From Clostridium pascui (GTDB taxonomy: Bacteria; Bacillota; Clostridia; Clostridiales; Clostridiaceae), in contig NZ_JAFBDB010000004.1 of the NCBI RefSeq assembly GCF_016908015.1, forward strand, positions 248,001-312,000: a stretch of 64,000 nt of DNA, written 5' to 3'. This document shows, piece after piece, positions 26,972-35,198 of this stretch (position 1 is its first letter; every line of letters starts with the position of its first letter). The position numbers and the translations under genes were made by a program. Under the pieces are notes generated by a model. The model made no database searches. It saw nothing but the letters and a program-made list of their open reading frames with translations, and was not told the DNA's origin.

Positions 26972-27916
26972 TTATCTCCTTTCCATACCAGTTAACTTCA
27001 AGAATACATCTTCAATGCTAGGCTGTACAATTTCAATAGCGTCAAAAGAAACATCCTTTCCTAGAAGCCACTTGTTAACATTTTCAAAAGTCTTTCGATC
27101 ATCTCCAATATCGGCAAAAATTGAGTGTTCTCTAAGGTTTATTGACGTAAGCAAATGTGTTTGCGCAAGTATTTCTGCACAATCTTTGGTTTTTTTCATA
27201 TCAGAAAAACCAATACGGAGTATATTTTGTCTAGTATATTGCTTCAAGCTTCCGGGAGTCCCCTGGATCAATTCGCGACCTTCTTTCATAATACAAATTG
27301 TATCGCTAAGTTCATCGGCTTCCTCAAGATAATGTGTTGTAAGAAAAATCGTTATTTCAAAATCATCCCTAATTTTTCGCATGATTTCCCACATGGCTTT
27401 TCGGGAAGCAATATCCATACCAACCGTAGGCTCGTCTAAAAAAAGTATTTTAGGCATGGATACCATATTCATAGCAATATCCAATCGACGCTTTACTCCT
27501 CCGGAATAGGAAGCAACCGGATATTTCAAATACTGCGACAACCCAAAATTGTCAATCAGTACATTAATCCTTTTTCTTGCCACAGCACTATCAACCTTGT
27601 ATAGCCTGCTTTGAAATATCATATTCTCCATAAGTGACAAATGCTCATCAATAGAAACACACTGGGCAACACAGGCAATCTGTGTGCGGACCCAATCAGG
27701 TTCCTTGCATAAATCTTTACCTAACATGGTTACATCCCCGGATGTAGGATTGTAAAAGGTTGTAAGAATATTGATGAGTGAAGATTTACCTGCACCATTT
27801 GGCCCAAGCAAAGAGAAAATTTCTCCACGGTTTACTTTTAAACTTAAACCATCCAAGGCTCTGATTCCATTCTTATACTGCTTAACCAATTTATTAATTT
27901 CAATTTGATAATCCAT
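26972..27916 (-). CDS. ABC transporter ATP-binding protein, DrrA-like
   Basis: A 314-residue ATPase. Walker A is GPNGAGKSS near residue 38, the Q-loop is in ACVAQCVSIDEHLSL, the signature is YSGGVKRRLDIAMNM near 138, Walker B with the catalytic Glu is ILFLDEPTVGMD near 158 and the H-loop is LTTHYLEEADEL. The C-terminal 80 residues are the extra domain typical of DrrA/NodI-type exporter ATPases. Its ATG abuts the stop codon of the AraC regulator and its stop is four bases from the permease, so the three genes form one operon. Confidence 0.9.
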   Translation of the reverse strand: MDYQIEINKLVKQYKNGIRALDGLSLKVNRGEIFSLLGPNGAGKSSLINILTTFYNPTSGDVTMLGKDLCKEPDWVRTQIACVAQCVSIDEHLSLMENMIFQSRLYKVDSAVARKRINVLIDNFGLSQYLKYPVASYSGGVKRRLDIAMNMVSMPKILFLDEPTVGMDIASRKAMWEIMRKIRDDFEITIFLTTHYLEEADELSDTICIMKEGRELIQGTPGSLKQYTRQNILRIGFSDMKKTKDCAEILAQTHLLTSINLREHSIFADIGDDRKTFENVNKWLLGKDVSFDAIEIVQPSIEDVFLKLTGMERR

Positions 27917-28786
27917 TTATTTTTCACCTCGTTCTTTCTTAACTGCAATCCAAACTTCTATATAACCACCTTTTGATCCATCATCCTTTACAGGATAAAC
28001 TTCTATATCCGGTAATTCAGCATATTCATAGCCTGAAAATGGAAGCCATTCTGTAAGAAACCGTTTGAATATGGTCTGAACTGACTCCTTAAAGTGACCA
28101 TTACATTCAAAGATCACCCATGTAGCAGCAGGTATCTCAAACTCAACCATGCCTTTGGGCACAGGCTTATTAGTTGGAACAGCAATGTAATAATAAATAT
28201 TCTGGGGATTTGTATATGCTGTAACACCAAAAATACAATTTAAATCTCTGTCTGTAAGTCTGCAAATTTCAGAAAGCAACGTACTTCCAAGCATTTTATT
28301 CCAAAACACTGGAACAATCTTCTGGTTTTGTTCCATATCCTCTTGTAATGCAATCCTTGCTCCAACAATTCTTATTGATTCTTTTGTCTCGATTCTATAG
28401 CTCACATTCTCATCTCCTGTAACTAAAATTGAAAAACTGATGGGGGGATAAGCTTTTAATAAAGTTCCCTGTACCCGTGCAACAGTTGGAGAGACACCAT
28501 GAACACTTTGAAATGCACGATTAAAAGATGTGGGGGATTTATAGCCGTATTTTAAGCCTATATCCATCACTTTCATATCACTTCTCTGTAATTCAAAAGC
28601 TGCTGCTGTCATGCGCCTACGCCGTATATATTCAGATAATGGTATACCTGCAACGTAAGAAAACATACGTTGAAAATAATATGTTGAGCAGCAAGCAATT
28701 TTTGCAGCTTCATCATAGGAAATATCCCTAGTTAAATTACTTTCTATATAAATAATCGCTTGATTTAGTTGCTTCAGCCATTCCAT
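27917..28786 (-). CDS. AraC-family regulator with GyrI-like effector-binding domain
   Basis: 289 residues. The AraC helix-turn-helix pair is N-terminal (residues 10-105; YDEAAKIACCSTYYFQRMF and MDIGLKYGYKSPTSFNRAF), as in the Rob/SoxS-like group with a C-terminal GyrI-like small-molecule domain (about 125-285; IPAATWVIFECNGHF and IEVYPVKDDG). This class activates drug export genes on binding amphipathic compounds. It is the first gene of the operon with the DrrAB-like exporter, whose ATG abuts its stop, so I infer control of that exporter and of itself. Confidence 0.87.
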   Translation of the reverse strand: MEWLKQLNQAIIYIESNLTRDISYDEAAKIACCSTYYFQRMFSYVAGIPLSEYIRRRRMTAAAFELQRSDMKVMDIGLKYGYKSPTSFNRAFQSVHGVSPTVARVQGTLLKAYPPISFSILVTGDENVSYRIETKESIRIVGARIALQEDMEQNQKIVPVFWNKMLGSTLLSEICRLTDRDLNCIFGVTAYTNPQNIYYYIAVPTNKPVPKGMVEFEIPAATWVIFECNGHFKESVQTIFKRFLTEWLPFSGYEYAELPDIEVYPVKDDGSKGGYIEVWIAVKKERGEK

Positions 28787-28928
28787 CTTTCCACCTCCCT
28801 TTTTATGTAAAGTTTAGCACAATATAAATTATATATCCTCTCTTTTGATGTCCTCTTTTGTAAACTTATTTTATTAATATTGTTCATATAAACGTTAATA
28901 ATTAGGCCTGTTTAAGGTTATCTGAACG

Positions 28929-29438
28929 TTAAACAAACAGATAAAAAAACGCAAATAAAAAAGCCCCTAAGGGCTTATCGTCATTAAGAATTATATTTTT
29001 CACATGGGGTATACTCAACATTCCTTGCTCTTGAGAGAAGATTATTACAGCAGGTAAAATAGTGAGCCAATGCAAGTTGAAATTATCTGCAAACACATTT
29101 CTAATTTCAAGTGAAGCACTTTTACCTGACCATAAAAATCCCAAACTCAGATAAACTGCACATGTAAATATAAATGGTACAATTGACGCTTTAATCATAA
29201 GTTGAATGTTTTTATAAATATTTGTTCCTGTTAGTTCGCTTACTAGCAATGCACTTGTTGACATTGGAGAACATCTATCGCCAAAATAGATGCCAGATAA
29301 TATAGCCACTCCCACCAATATTTCGTTTGCACCTATGGCATTTGCCATCATCATGCAAATTACACCAATGGTAGCAGCTGTCCCAAATGCCGTCCCCGTA
29401 AGTACAGATATTTTAATACTTATAATATATCCAATTCC
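28929..29438 (-). pseudogene. NhaC-type Na+/H+ antiporter remnant, both ends lost
   Basis: The frame gives TGTAFGTAATIGVICMMM and GDRCSPMSTSALLV, clear NhaC signatures, but full NhaC proteins are about 460 residues and only about 160 remain. At the 5' side homology begins near 29438 at an in-frame stop and overlaps the end of the YcxB-like gene. At the 3' side homology stops after WLTILPAVIIF, and the frame then runs straight through a terminator hairpin at 28961-28976, coding DDKPLGAFLFAFF, before stopping. An internal deletion with frameshift is the simplest reading. An open frame from the ATG at 29354 exists but is unlikely to make a working transporter. Confidence 0.75.
28961..28976 (-). 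terminator. Terminator inside the nhaC remnant frame
   Basis: AAGCCC (28961-28966) and GGGCTT (28971-28976) close a short stem; on the minus strand it is followed by a T-run. It is probably the old nhaC terminator now read as coding. Confidence 0.7.
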
Positions 29439-29932
29439 TTAATAAGGCATTTTTTAGATTCATCATTTAGATATCTTGTTGGTATTATTTGAGCGGTAAA
29501 CCCACTTAGGTAAACAAGTATCATATCATCATAAACTCTTATAGTTTTTATACTTTTCTTTGATATTGTTTCAGATGTAAATTCACTAAAAACTTTCATA
29601 TTATTCTCATCAATTAACATAGTCTTTTTACCAAATATAGATGAATTATCGCCTTCCTGCAATATTTTTTGAGTTTGTCTCTTTACTAATTTTTTATATT
29701 GTTTTGGATAGCTAATAATCCATACTACTACAAATAATATATCGATAACAATCCAATAACCACTTGGCTGTTTAAACAAACTTGTACCTATTGCATATAT
29801 AGGTATTGAAAACAATACCGGCATTACATATCTTAACAAATTATATGTCCTTTTCTGTGATGGTGAATTTTCAACATGATATAAATTAAACTTAATATAA
29901 TCATCTTCTGTTATTTCAAACTTAACTTCTAT
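29420..29932 (-). CDS. YcxB-like membrane protein, full frame begins at ATA
   Basis: The frame codes about 170 residues: an N-terminal beta stretch beginning EVKFEITEDDYIKFNLYH, two hydrophobic segments (MPVLFSIPIYAIG and IVIDILFVVVWII) and a C-terminal PH-like part (KTIRVYDDMILVYLSGF). This is the plan of the YcxB-like family of small membrane proteins. A strong site GGAGGGG (29945-29939) lies six bases before ATA at 29932, where an ATG would be expected; no ATG, GTG or TTG lies in the first part of the frame. A TTG at 29839 gives only a 139-residue protein lacking the N-terminus. Either ATA is used poorly or the gene is dying. Confidence 0.6.
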   Translation of the reverse strand: MEVKFEITEDDYIKFNLYHVENSPSQKRTYNLLRYVMPVLFSIPIYAIGTSLFKQPSGYWIVIDILFVVVWIISYPKQYKKLVKRQTQKILQEGDNSSIFGKKTMLIDENNMKVFSEFTSETISKKSIKTIRVYDDMILVYLSGFTAQIIPTRYLNDESKKCLIKELDIL

Positions 29933-29983
29933 TTTAATCCCCTCCGCGAATTACTTTGACCAAATATTGTATTGCTTTTAAAT

Positions 29984-30595
29984 TCAATTGTTATGACTCT
30001 TTTTAAATTTAGTTATAAATAAAGAAACTAATCCCAAAGCAATTCCAATGGATATTGGTATAAATTTACCATTAGTAAGATAAAATTGCTCTTTATTATT
30101 TTGAACTTCTTTTGTATTATCTACACTGACATTAGTAGAAGCACTTGATACTTTTTTATTTTCATCTATCCTCTTTTGTGCTTCAAAGTATTTTCCTTCA
30201 TTGATATATTTTTCATAGCGAAGTACCATATCATACGGTTCGCTTACAAGTTTTAAAGTTCTATAGTCCTCAGATGTGCTTTTAAATACCCAAGTATCAT
30301 CAATTTTATTCTCATCTAACAAAACTGCTACAATAAAGTCGCCAATCTTAGGTTTATTTCCTGTTCCATAATACTTATCAAACTTTTTGATTTGAAGCTC
30401 TGGCTGTTTTATACTTCCCATCATAATTGTAGAAGGGACAATGCTATATGTATCAGTATTAATAGCAGTTATTTTCCCTGTGAAGAGTGCATTTTGTTTA
30501 CCTAACATAATTGACTCTGGTATATCCCCTGCATAAACATTTGTACTTATGAACAGTAGCAACATAAAAATAATAGCAGAAATCTTTTTTACCAC
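29984..30595 (-). CDS. Exported protein with C-terminal membrane anchor, unknown
   Basis: 203 residues: a signal peptide (KKISAIIFMLLLFISTNVYA, cut after YAG), an extracellular region of about 145 residues beginning DIPESIMLGKQNALF, a Ser/Asn-rich linker and a C-terminal transmembrane helix (ISIGIALGLVSLFITKF) with a basic tail. I do not recognise the domain; phrases such as LFTGKITAINTD and PKIGDFIVAVLLDEN suggest a small beta-barrel. It lies among other small exported or membrane proteins in a variable region. An RBS-like AGGAGGG lies close upstream. Confidence 0.65.
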   Translation of the reverse strand: MVKKISAIIFMLLLFISTNVYAGDIPESIMLGKQNALFTGKITAINTDTYSIVPSTIMMGSIKQPELQIKKFDKYYGTGNKPKIGDFIVAVLLDENKIDDTWVFKSTSEDYRTLKLVSEPYDMVLRYEKYINEGKYFEAQKRIDENKKVSSASTNVSVDNTKEVQNNKEQFYLTNGKFIPISIGIALGLVSLFITKFKKSHNN

Positions 30596-30638
30596 TCAAA
30601 TCCCTCCTATATAGATTTCACTTAACTTATTTCCCTTA

Positions 30639-30869
30639 CTATTTTTTTCTTGTATCCATTTTCCCTTTTGTATCAATTATAATCTTCTCGCATTTTTCAC
30701 AATAAAATACTTCTTCAACACTTTCACCCATCCCTGCGAGAATTATACCTCTTGAAAACCATTGTAATAACGATCCCCTGTCTTTGTCCTTTGGCACCCA
30801 TTTAATTGAGTATCTATCTCCATGAATAACTCCGCTAAACATCTCTTCATTACAATAAGGGCACTGCAT
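30639..30869 (-). CDS. Small protein with two CxxC pairs, zinc-ribbon-like (DUF6487-like)
   Basis: 76 residues with CPYCNEEM at residues 3-10 and CEKCEKIII near 57, giving four cysteines for zinc. The middle reads MFSGVIHGDRYSIKWVP, shared with a family of short PF20097-type clostridial proteins. ATG at 30869 is preferred because GAGGAT lies eight bases upstream; upstream in-frame codons have no ribosome site. Role unknown; zinc-ribbon proteins of this kind are often membrane-associated or nucleic-acid-associated. Confidence 0.65.
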   Translation of the reverse strand: MQCPYCNEEMFSGVIHGDRYSIKWVPKDKDRGSLLQWFSRGIILAGMGESVEEVFYCEKCEKIIIDTKGKMDTRKK

Positions 30870-30953
30870 TATATCACATCCTCGCATTTTATTAATTTTT
30901 AAAATTCCTATTAATTTACAACTATTCATCAGTATATTCTGATATTTTTTTAT

Positions 30954-31442
30954 TTATTGATGAGGTTTTGTTAATAACTGATCAGCAATTCTTATAGCAT
31001 TTTCTTTTGTATCAGTTGGTGCTGATATTATTAATCCATTTTCATAATGCCAACTTTTAGAATCATTATTAATATCTTCTTCAGCTACTAATATAGTTAA
31101 TTTATCGATGTTATCACTGATCATTATATATCCATAAGTTGTTAATGTATTACTTTTTTTATCATCATATCTAATTGGTGAGTTGTTAAATTTATCAAAT
31201 TCTAATTTTACATTTTTCAATATATCATTGTTTATATATAAATCTCCTTCAAATACATCATATGAAAATGGTTTTTTTGTATATTTGCCATCAAGTTTTA
31301 TTGTTACATTTTCTTTATAGGATTCATTATTAATACTACATCGTATACCTTCATAGGATTTTGAACATATACTAGGTTTTGTATAATAAAAATATATTAC
31401 TCCCGCAAGTAATATAAGTAAAAATATATATAACTTTTTCAT
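30954..31442 (-). CDS. Membrane-anchored extracellular protein, unknown
   Basis: 162 residues with an uncleaved N-terminal helix (residues 4-20, LYIFLLILLAGVIYFYY) and an outside domain that has two early Cys (ICSKSYEGIRCSIN), possibly a disulfide. The outer part is rich in Asp, Asn and Lys and ends with ADQLLTKPHQ. No family recognised. It is the same orientation as its neighbours but about 85 bases away from the next gene, so operon membership is unclear. Confidence 0.6.
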   Translation of the reverse strand: MKKLYIFLLILLAGVIYFYYTKPSICSKSYEGIRCSINNESYKENVTIKLDGKYTKKPFSYDVFEGDLYINNDILKNVKLEFDKFNNSPIRYDDKKSNTLTTYGYIMISDNIDKLTILVAEEDINNDSKSWHYENGLIISAPTDTKENAIRIADQLLTKPHQ

Positions 31443-31666
31443 AAAATACCTCTAAAAATCAATTCATCTATATATTAATCAACCATCATTTATATGTTGA
31501 TAAAAAATATAGCAAGATTTTTTATTCTCATTATTAAATGCCTGTTCAGCTTCCTCACCCGTTAAGCATTCTCTTTTCCTAGTATATCAATTAAATACAA
31601 ATTATCCCCTCCCTATATACCTTTGATTGTTACACAATATTTTACGCTTGCGTAACATTGTAAGAA

Positions 31667-31906
31667 TTATGCATATTTATCTGTCTCTTTATCCGATATT
31701 TTTAAAGAGGAATTTTCCAAAATAGACTTTTCCCAATATTGTCCTGTCCTTGTATCCAATATAACAATATTTTTTTCATCTATCTTAACCATTTGATATA
31801 TACCAGTTTCATTATTTTCACCTATACCTATAATATATTTTCCAAGTATTATACTTCCAAATAATATAAACACACCTACTATTACTGCTGATATTATTAT
31901 ATACAT
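31667..31906 (-). CDS. Small single-span membrane protein, unknown
   Basis: 79 residues: a hydrophobic helix (about residues 2-25, IIISAVIVGVFILFGSIIL) and a short cytoplasmic part with MVKIDEKNIVILDTRTGQYW, a beta-rich motif seen in many small clostridial proteins. ATG at 31906 is chosen because the GGGGGAGGG site lies about ten bases upstream and inside a longer frame that starts at 31927. Function unknown. Confidence 0.55.
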   Translation of the reverse strand: MYIIISAVIVGVFILFGSIILGKYIIGIGENNETGIYQMVKIDEKNIVILDTRTGQYWEKSILENSSLKISDKETDKYA

Positions 31907-31965
31907 ATCTATATTACCCTCCCCCAATATTTACTCCTAGTTAATTATATAAATTATAGTAAGGT

Positions 31966-32401
31966 TCATATTTCTTTTAATATAGAATACATCTTATTAT
32001 TCTGTTTACGAAATGTACGCTTATAGTGTGCTCCACTTTTCCAGTAGATAAAAAGGACAATCAGGAACGATACTGTCTGAGCAATAGAAATACGAATCAC
32101 TTGTAATTCATGAGCATCTCATTTCCGCAAGCTTGATGAACATAGAAGCACCGAGCAGCAGTCCATATACTATATTTTTTCCCGCTGACTTGCCTATAAA
32201 TCCTACCTCGGGCCACTTCAATGAGAAATGTCGTATTGCCAACACAAGTACAAGGGTACCGGCCAATTTATGTATAAATGCCTCTCCGAAAATGCTTTGA
32301 TCAGTACGAATAAACATGTATTCAATTGCTCTAAACACAAAGCATATCAAGTAAATCAATATTATCGCTCTTATTGGATGCCACTGTTTATTTTCTTTCA
32401 T
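31966..32401 (-). pseudogene. CPBP-like intramembrane protease gene, internally deleted and frameshifted
   Basis: From the ATG at 32401 (GGAGTG upstream) the frame gives a membrane N-terminus with [19 protein letters not shown] and [15 protein letters not shown], which I read as a CPBP-family protein, and then stops at 32108. In another frame, from about 32105 to 31966, a typical last helix continues: ISIAQTVSFLIVLFIYWKSG and a basic tail. The middle, which should carry the catalytic EE and H motifs, is missing. So about 100-150 residues were lost with a frame change. The family assignment is moderate; the broken state is clear. Confidence 0.65.
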
Positions 32402-32559
32402 ACTAACACTCCTCACAGGTATTAATTACAATAGTAGATCTATTTACTTTTAACAACTCCATCCTCACCAAGTAGTTCAATCTGCGTACTATTAATACCA
32501 TTATTCTAGAAATAACCTCAATATCCTTCAAGATATGGAAATTTAAATACTATAAAATT

Positions 32560-32588
32560 AAACACTCTAATCTCAGTTTAGAGCGTTT
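32560..32588 (-). terminator. Probable terminator after the nitroreductase-like gene
   Basis: AAACACTCTAA (32560-32570) pairs, with one mismatch, with TTTAGAGCGTTT (32577-32588). It lies about 35 bases after the stop of the Acg-like gene. Confidence 0.6.
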
Positions 32589-32622
32589 ATAATTGAATCT
32601 GCTATATATTCTTCTGTAATTT

Positions 32623-33804
32623 TTACTTTCCATCTACTAAATCCATAACGTCTCTTCTCATGCTTTGAGGAAATTCTTGTGTAGGCTTACCCATACGTAA
32701 AAACATCTGAATGGTACTATCTTTGGGAGCGTAGTTACTATGAATTTTATTGTATTGCTCTTTCATTTCTGTATATTCTTCTAATACTTGGCTAGGAGGT
32801 TGCATAACAAAACCTAATGAATGCGCTGTTAGAATCAACCTGCTATAAAGCATTCCACTTTTAACTTGCTCAATGCGACTATTATCTTTGGTAATAATCA
32901 TGACATAAGCAGGGGTGTTGTCTACTACCATTTGAGTGGATTTTACATATATATCAGCTGAATTTTTTTCGTTATTAATGGATGGAACCAATGTAATAAG
33001 TCCTTGCATAACATATTTCATGATTCCAGTTGTTCCTTGTCCTTCAACAGAAAAACCATATCTATATTTATTTTTTTTATACTCATTAGAGCGAAAAATA
33101 TTTGACGATTCTTGATTTATACGATGAATACTTGATTCAATTTCTGCTCCTTTCACAGCATAGTTTCCTAACTTTTTAATGTTTTCTTTATCCTGAAAAA
33201 TCTTTATTGTCATGTCTTTATCCGTATTGATAGCTATTAATTGCTTTATTTGATCTGAAGTTAATTGTGTTTTCTGATACGCTGCCCTATTAGTATCTGG
33301 TAAAAACATAAAATCATAAAGGACACTGTTTTTAGGCTCAACTTTTGTTAATGTTATTTTAGCCACTGGTTTATTATTCATGCTCCCAGCAAGATTTTGT
33401 TCATCATACTCTCCATCTGGGAAAAGCACTATATTGGTTTCATATCCTAACTTTTCTCCTGCAACTCTCACATATTCAAGAAAAGTGCCTTGAGTAATCA
33501 TAGTCTGCCTTGCAAAAGGATCTACCTCTTTTGTCAAGTGTTCACTGTCTGCAAATAAATAAAAAACATCTTTATCAGCATCTAATTTAATCTTCCAAGG
33601 TTGCATATTATGACCATTTGCTGCTAAAATTCCATGAGCTGCAAGTTGTATTCTTGGATCATCAAATTTTTTTGAATAAGACTTCTTCCATGGCTCTACA
33701 TATTTTGGATTTGAAAAAATACCACCTGCTATAAATACAATAGCAGAAGCTACTAATAATATAACAACAATACTTAGAAGTATAATTATCATTCTATTTT
33801 TCAT
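32623..33804 (-). CDS. Membrane-anchored Acg-family FMN-binding nitroreductase-like protein
   Basis: 393 residues. An N-terminal helix (residues 5-28) anchors a domain with the nitroreductase-like FMN phrases LAAHGILAANGHNMQPWKI near 52-70 and LGFVMQPPSQVLEEY near 350, as in Acg-type proteins of mycobacteria and related Firmicutes enzymes. These have a decayed or altered nitroreductase fold and may store or bind flavin rather than reduce a known substrate. ATG at 33804 overlaps the TetR gene by 11 bases, with AGAGGTAAGG before it, so the pair is coupled. Control by the TetR protein through the operator at 34500 is inferred. Confidence 0.75.
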   Translation of the reverse strand: MKNRMIIILLSIVVILLVASAIVFIAGGIFSNPKYVEPWKKSYSKKFDDPRIQLAAHGILAANGHNMQPWKIKLDADKDVFYLFADSEHLTKEVDPFARQTMITQGTFLEYVRVAGEKLGYETNIVLFPDGEYDEQNLAGSMNNKPVAKITLTKVEPKNSVLYDFMFLPDTNRAAYQKTQLTSDQIKQLIAINTDKDMTIKIFQDKENIKKLGNYAVKGAEIESSIHRINQESSNIFRSNEYKKNKYRYGFSVEGQGTTGIMKYVMQGLITLVPSINNEKNSADIYVKSTQMVVDNTPAYVMIITKDNSRIEQVKSGMLYSRLILTAHSLGFVMQPPSQVLEEYTEMKEQYNKIHSNYAPKDSTIQMFLRMGKPTQEFPQSMRRDVMDLVDGK

Positions 33805-34468
33805 TTTCCTTACCTCTATTTTCATTTTTTATGGACCTTATTAACATATCAAAACCTTCTAATAACAGTTCTTCAGAATTCCTATTATTATAATGATTAA
33901 TATAGTTTATTTTTTTAGTTAATGTATTAAATAAACCAATAGTACATGACCATAAAACGATAGCTGTATTTACAATATCTAATTCACTTCGAATTACTCC
34001 TTCTTCAATACCATTTTTTAATGCTGAAGTTAAATAGCCAAACATTTTCTCTCCAAGTGCATAACATTCCTCTCTTGATTCATCAGGTATTCCATTGGCA
34101 AAATCCCGTTCACTATTTTCATACCCCATAATAGCGTTAAAATAGTCAGGATATTCATTGCTAAATTTATAAAGGGTTCTACCAATTTGTTTTATTTTAT
34201 CTAATCCATTTCCACCTTCTACCTCTTTAATGGAAGCTTCCATCATCCAAATTAAAATTTTATATCCTCTCACCATTATTTCAAAGTATAGCTGTTCTTT
34301 ACTATTAAAATAAACGTATACTGTCCTTTTGCTAAATTCCGCCTCCCTTGCAATGTCTTCCATGGTAGCTACATCATATCCTTTTGAAAAAAATACTTTT
34401 TCTGAAGCATCAATAATATCATTTCTTCGAATTTCTTTTTCTTTTTCTTTACGTTCATTTATCCCCAT
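33794..34468 (-). CDS. TetR-family transcriptional regulator
   Basis: 224 residues with an N-terminal TetR helix-turn-helix (IDASEKVFFSKGYDVATM and TVYVYFNSKEQLYFEIM, residues 18-63) and an all-helical ligand domain. It is first in a two-gene operon with the Acg-like protein, whose start overlaps its end. A perfect 10-base inverted repeat lies 32 bases upstream of its start, so self-repression is likely. The C-terminal part does not identify the ligand; genes of this pair are often tied to redox or antimicrobial stress. Confidence 0.88.
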   Translation of the reverse strand: MGINERKEKEKEIRRNDIIDASEKVFFSKGYDVATMEDIAREAEFSKRTVYVYFNSKEQLYFEIMVRGYKILIWMMEASIKEVEGGNGLDKIKQIGRTLYKFSNEYPDYFNAIMGYENSERDFANGIPDESREECYALGEKMFGYLTSALKNGIEEGVIRSELDIVNTAIVLWSCTIGLFNTLTKKINYINHYNNRNSEELLLEGFDMLIRSIKNENRGKENEK

Positions 34469-34499
34469 ACCATTTCACTCTCTTTCACTTATATGAAGT

Positions 34500-34522
34500 A
34501 AAGTAAACTCATAGTTTACTTT
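34500..34522. promoter_or_regulatory. Perfect inverted repeat, TetR-type operator
   Basis: AAAGTAAACT (34500-34509) and AGTTTACTTT (34513-34522) are exact reverse complements around CAT, a 23-base dyad of the size TetR dimers bind. It lies 32 bases before the tetR gene start. Confidence 0.75.
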
Positions 34523-34620
34523 AATTTATAATAATACATTTAACAATTTTTGTCAACCGCTTCATGTACAAATACTCTTTAGTACTGAATATTTGTTAAG
34601 TCTCCACACCTAAAAAAGTG

Positions 34621-34651
34621 TTGACCCTAACACCGCGTGATAGTTTAATAT
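34621..34651 (+). promoter_or_regulatory. MerR-type promoter with 19-base spacer, upstream of the merR fragment
   Basis: TTGACC (34621-34626) and TAATAT (34646-34651) are separated by 19 bases, the long spacer that MerR proteins activate. The spacer holds a near-dyad, CTAACAC (34627-34633) and GTGATAG (34637-34643), with six of seven pairs. The regulator gene downstream is truncated. Confidence 0.65.
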
Positions 34652-34743
34652 AAAAATAGAGCTTCACTATATTCACAAAAATACCCAGCCGGCTGAGTGC
34701 TAGATAGTATTAACAGCTCTAAAATCAAACTTGGAGGTGTAAA

Positions 34744-34944
34744 GTGAGAACAGTAAAACAAGTTTATGATTTAACAGGAATAAGTGTGCGCGCACTACAT
34801 TACTACGATGAAATTGGATTATTAAAGCCAAGCGAAATCACAGACACAGGATACAGACTCTATGACGATGAGGCTCTTGAAACCTTGCAGCAAATTTTAT
34901 TTTTTAAAGAACTTGAGCTGTATGACCTGTCTTGCGTATCGTAA
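34744..34944 (+). pseudogene. MerR-family regulator, N-terminal fragment
   Basis: A GTG start with TTGGAGG upstream opens a 66-residue frame. Residues 1-58 are a good MerR DNA-binding domain: VKQVYDLTGISVRALHYYDE, then GLLKPSEITDTGYRLYDDEA and QQILFFKELEL. Family members continue with a dimer helix and an effector domain, but here the frame changes to YDLSCVS and stops. The change coincides with the end of a LysR fragment on the other strand, so a deletion joined the two genes. The MerR-type promoter upstream is intact. Confidence 0.75.
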
Positions 34945-35061
34945 GAATTGAGTACGTTCATTTGTCAAGGCAACTCCCTTACTGTTCCTTACAAATATGA
35001 TAGTTTTGACTTCCTTTTCCAAGTCACGTATACAATTAGATAGACTTGGTTGAGAAATCAA
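34915..35061 (-). pseudogene. LysR-family regulator, helix-turn-helix fragment
   Basis: The minus strand frame reads ISQPSLSNCIRDLEKEV, then FVRNSKGVALTNE and FLRYARQVIQL, the unmistakable recognition helix, wing and linker start of a LysR regulator. Upstream, a stop and unrelated residues replace the first helix; downstream the frame runs into the MerR fragment at about 34914. Only about 49 codons survive. No start codon or ribosome site fits, so it is a remnant. Confidence 0.75.
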
Positions 35062-35198
35062 ATTGGGATAATAACGGATTTACTGCTACATGCATATTTA
35101 TCAATTATAGCTTATTTTTTATCTCTTTATGTTAAATTTACCAACTATGAGTTATACTATATTTACTGGTTACTATTTAAGTTTGGAGGTTTATAAAC

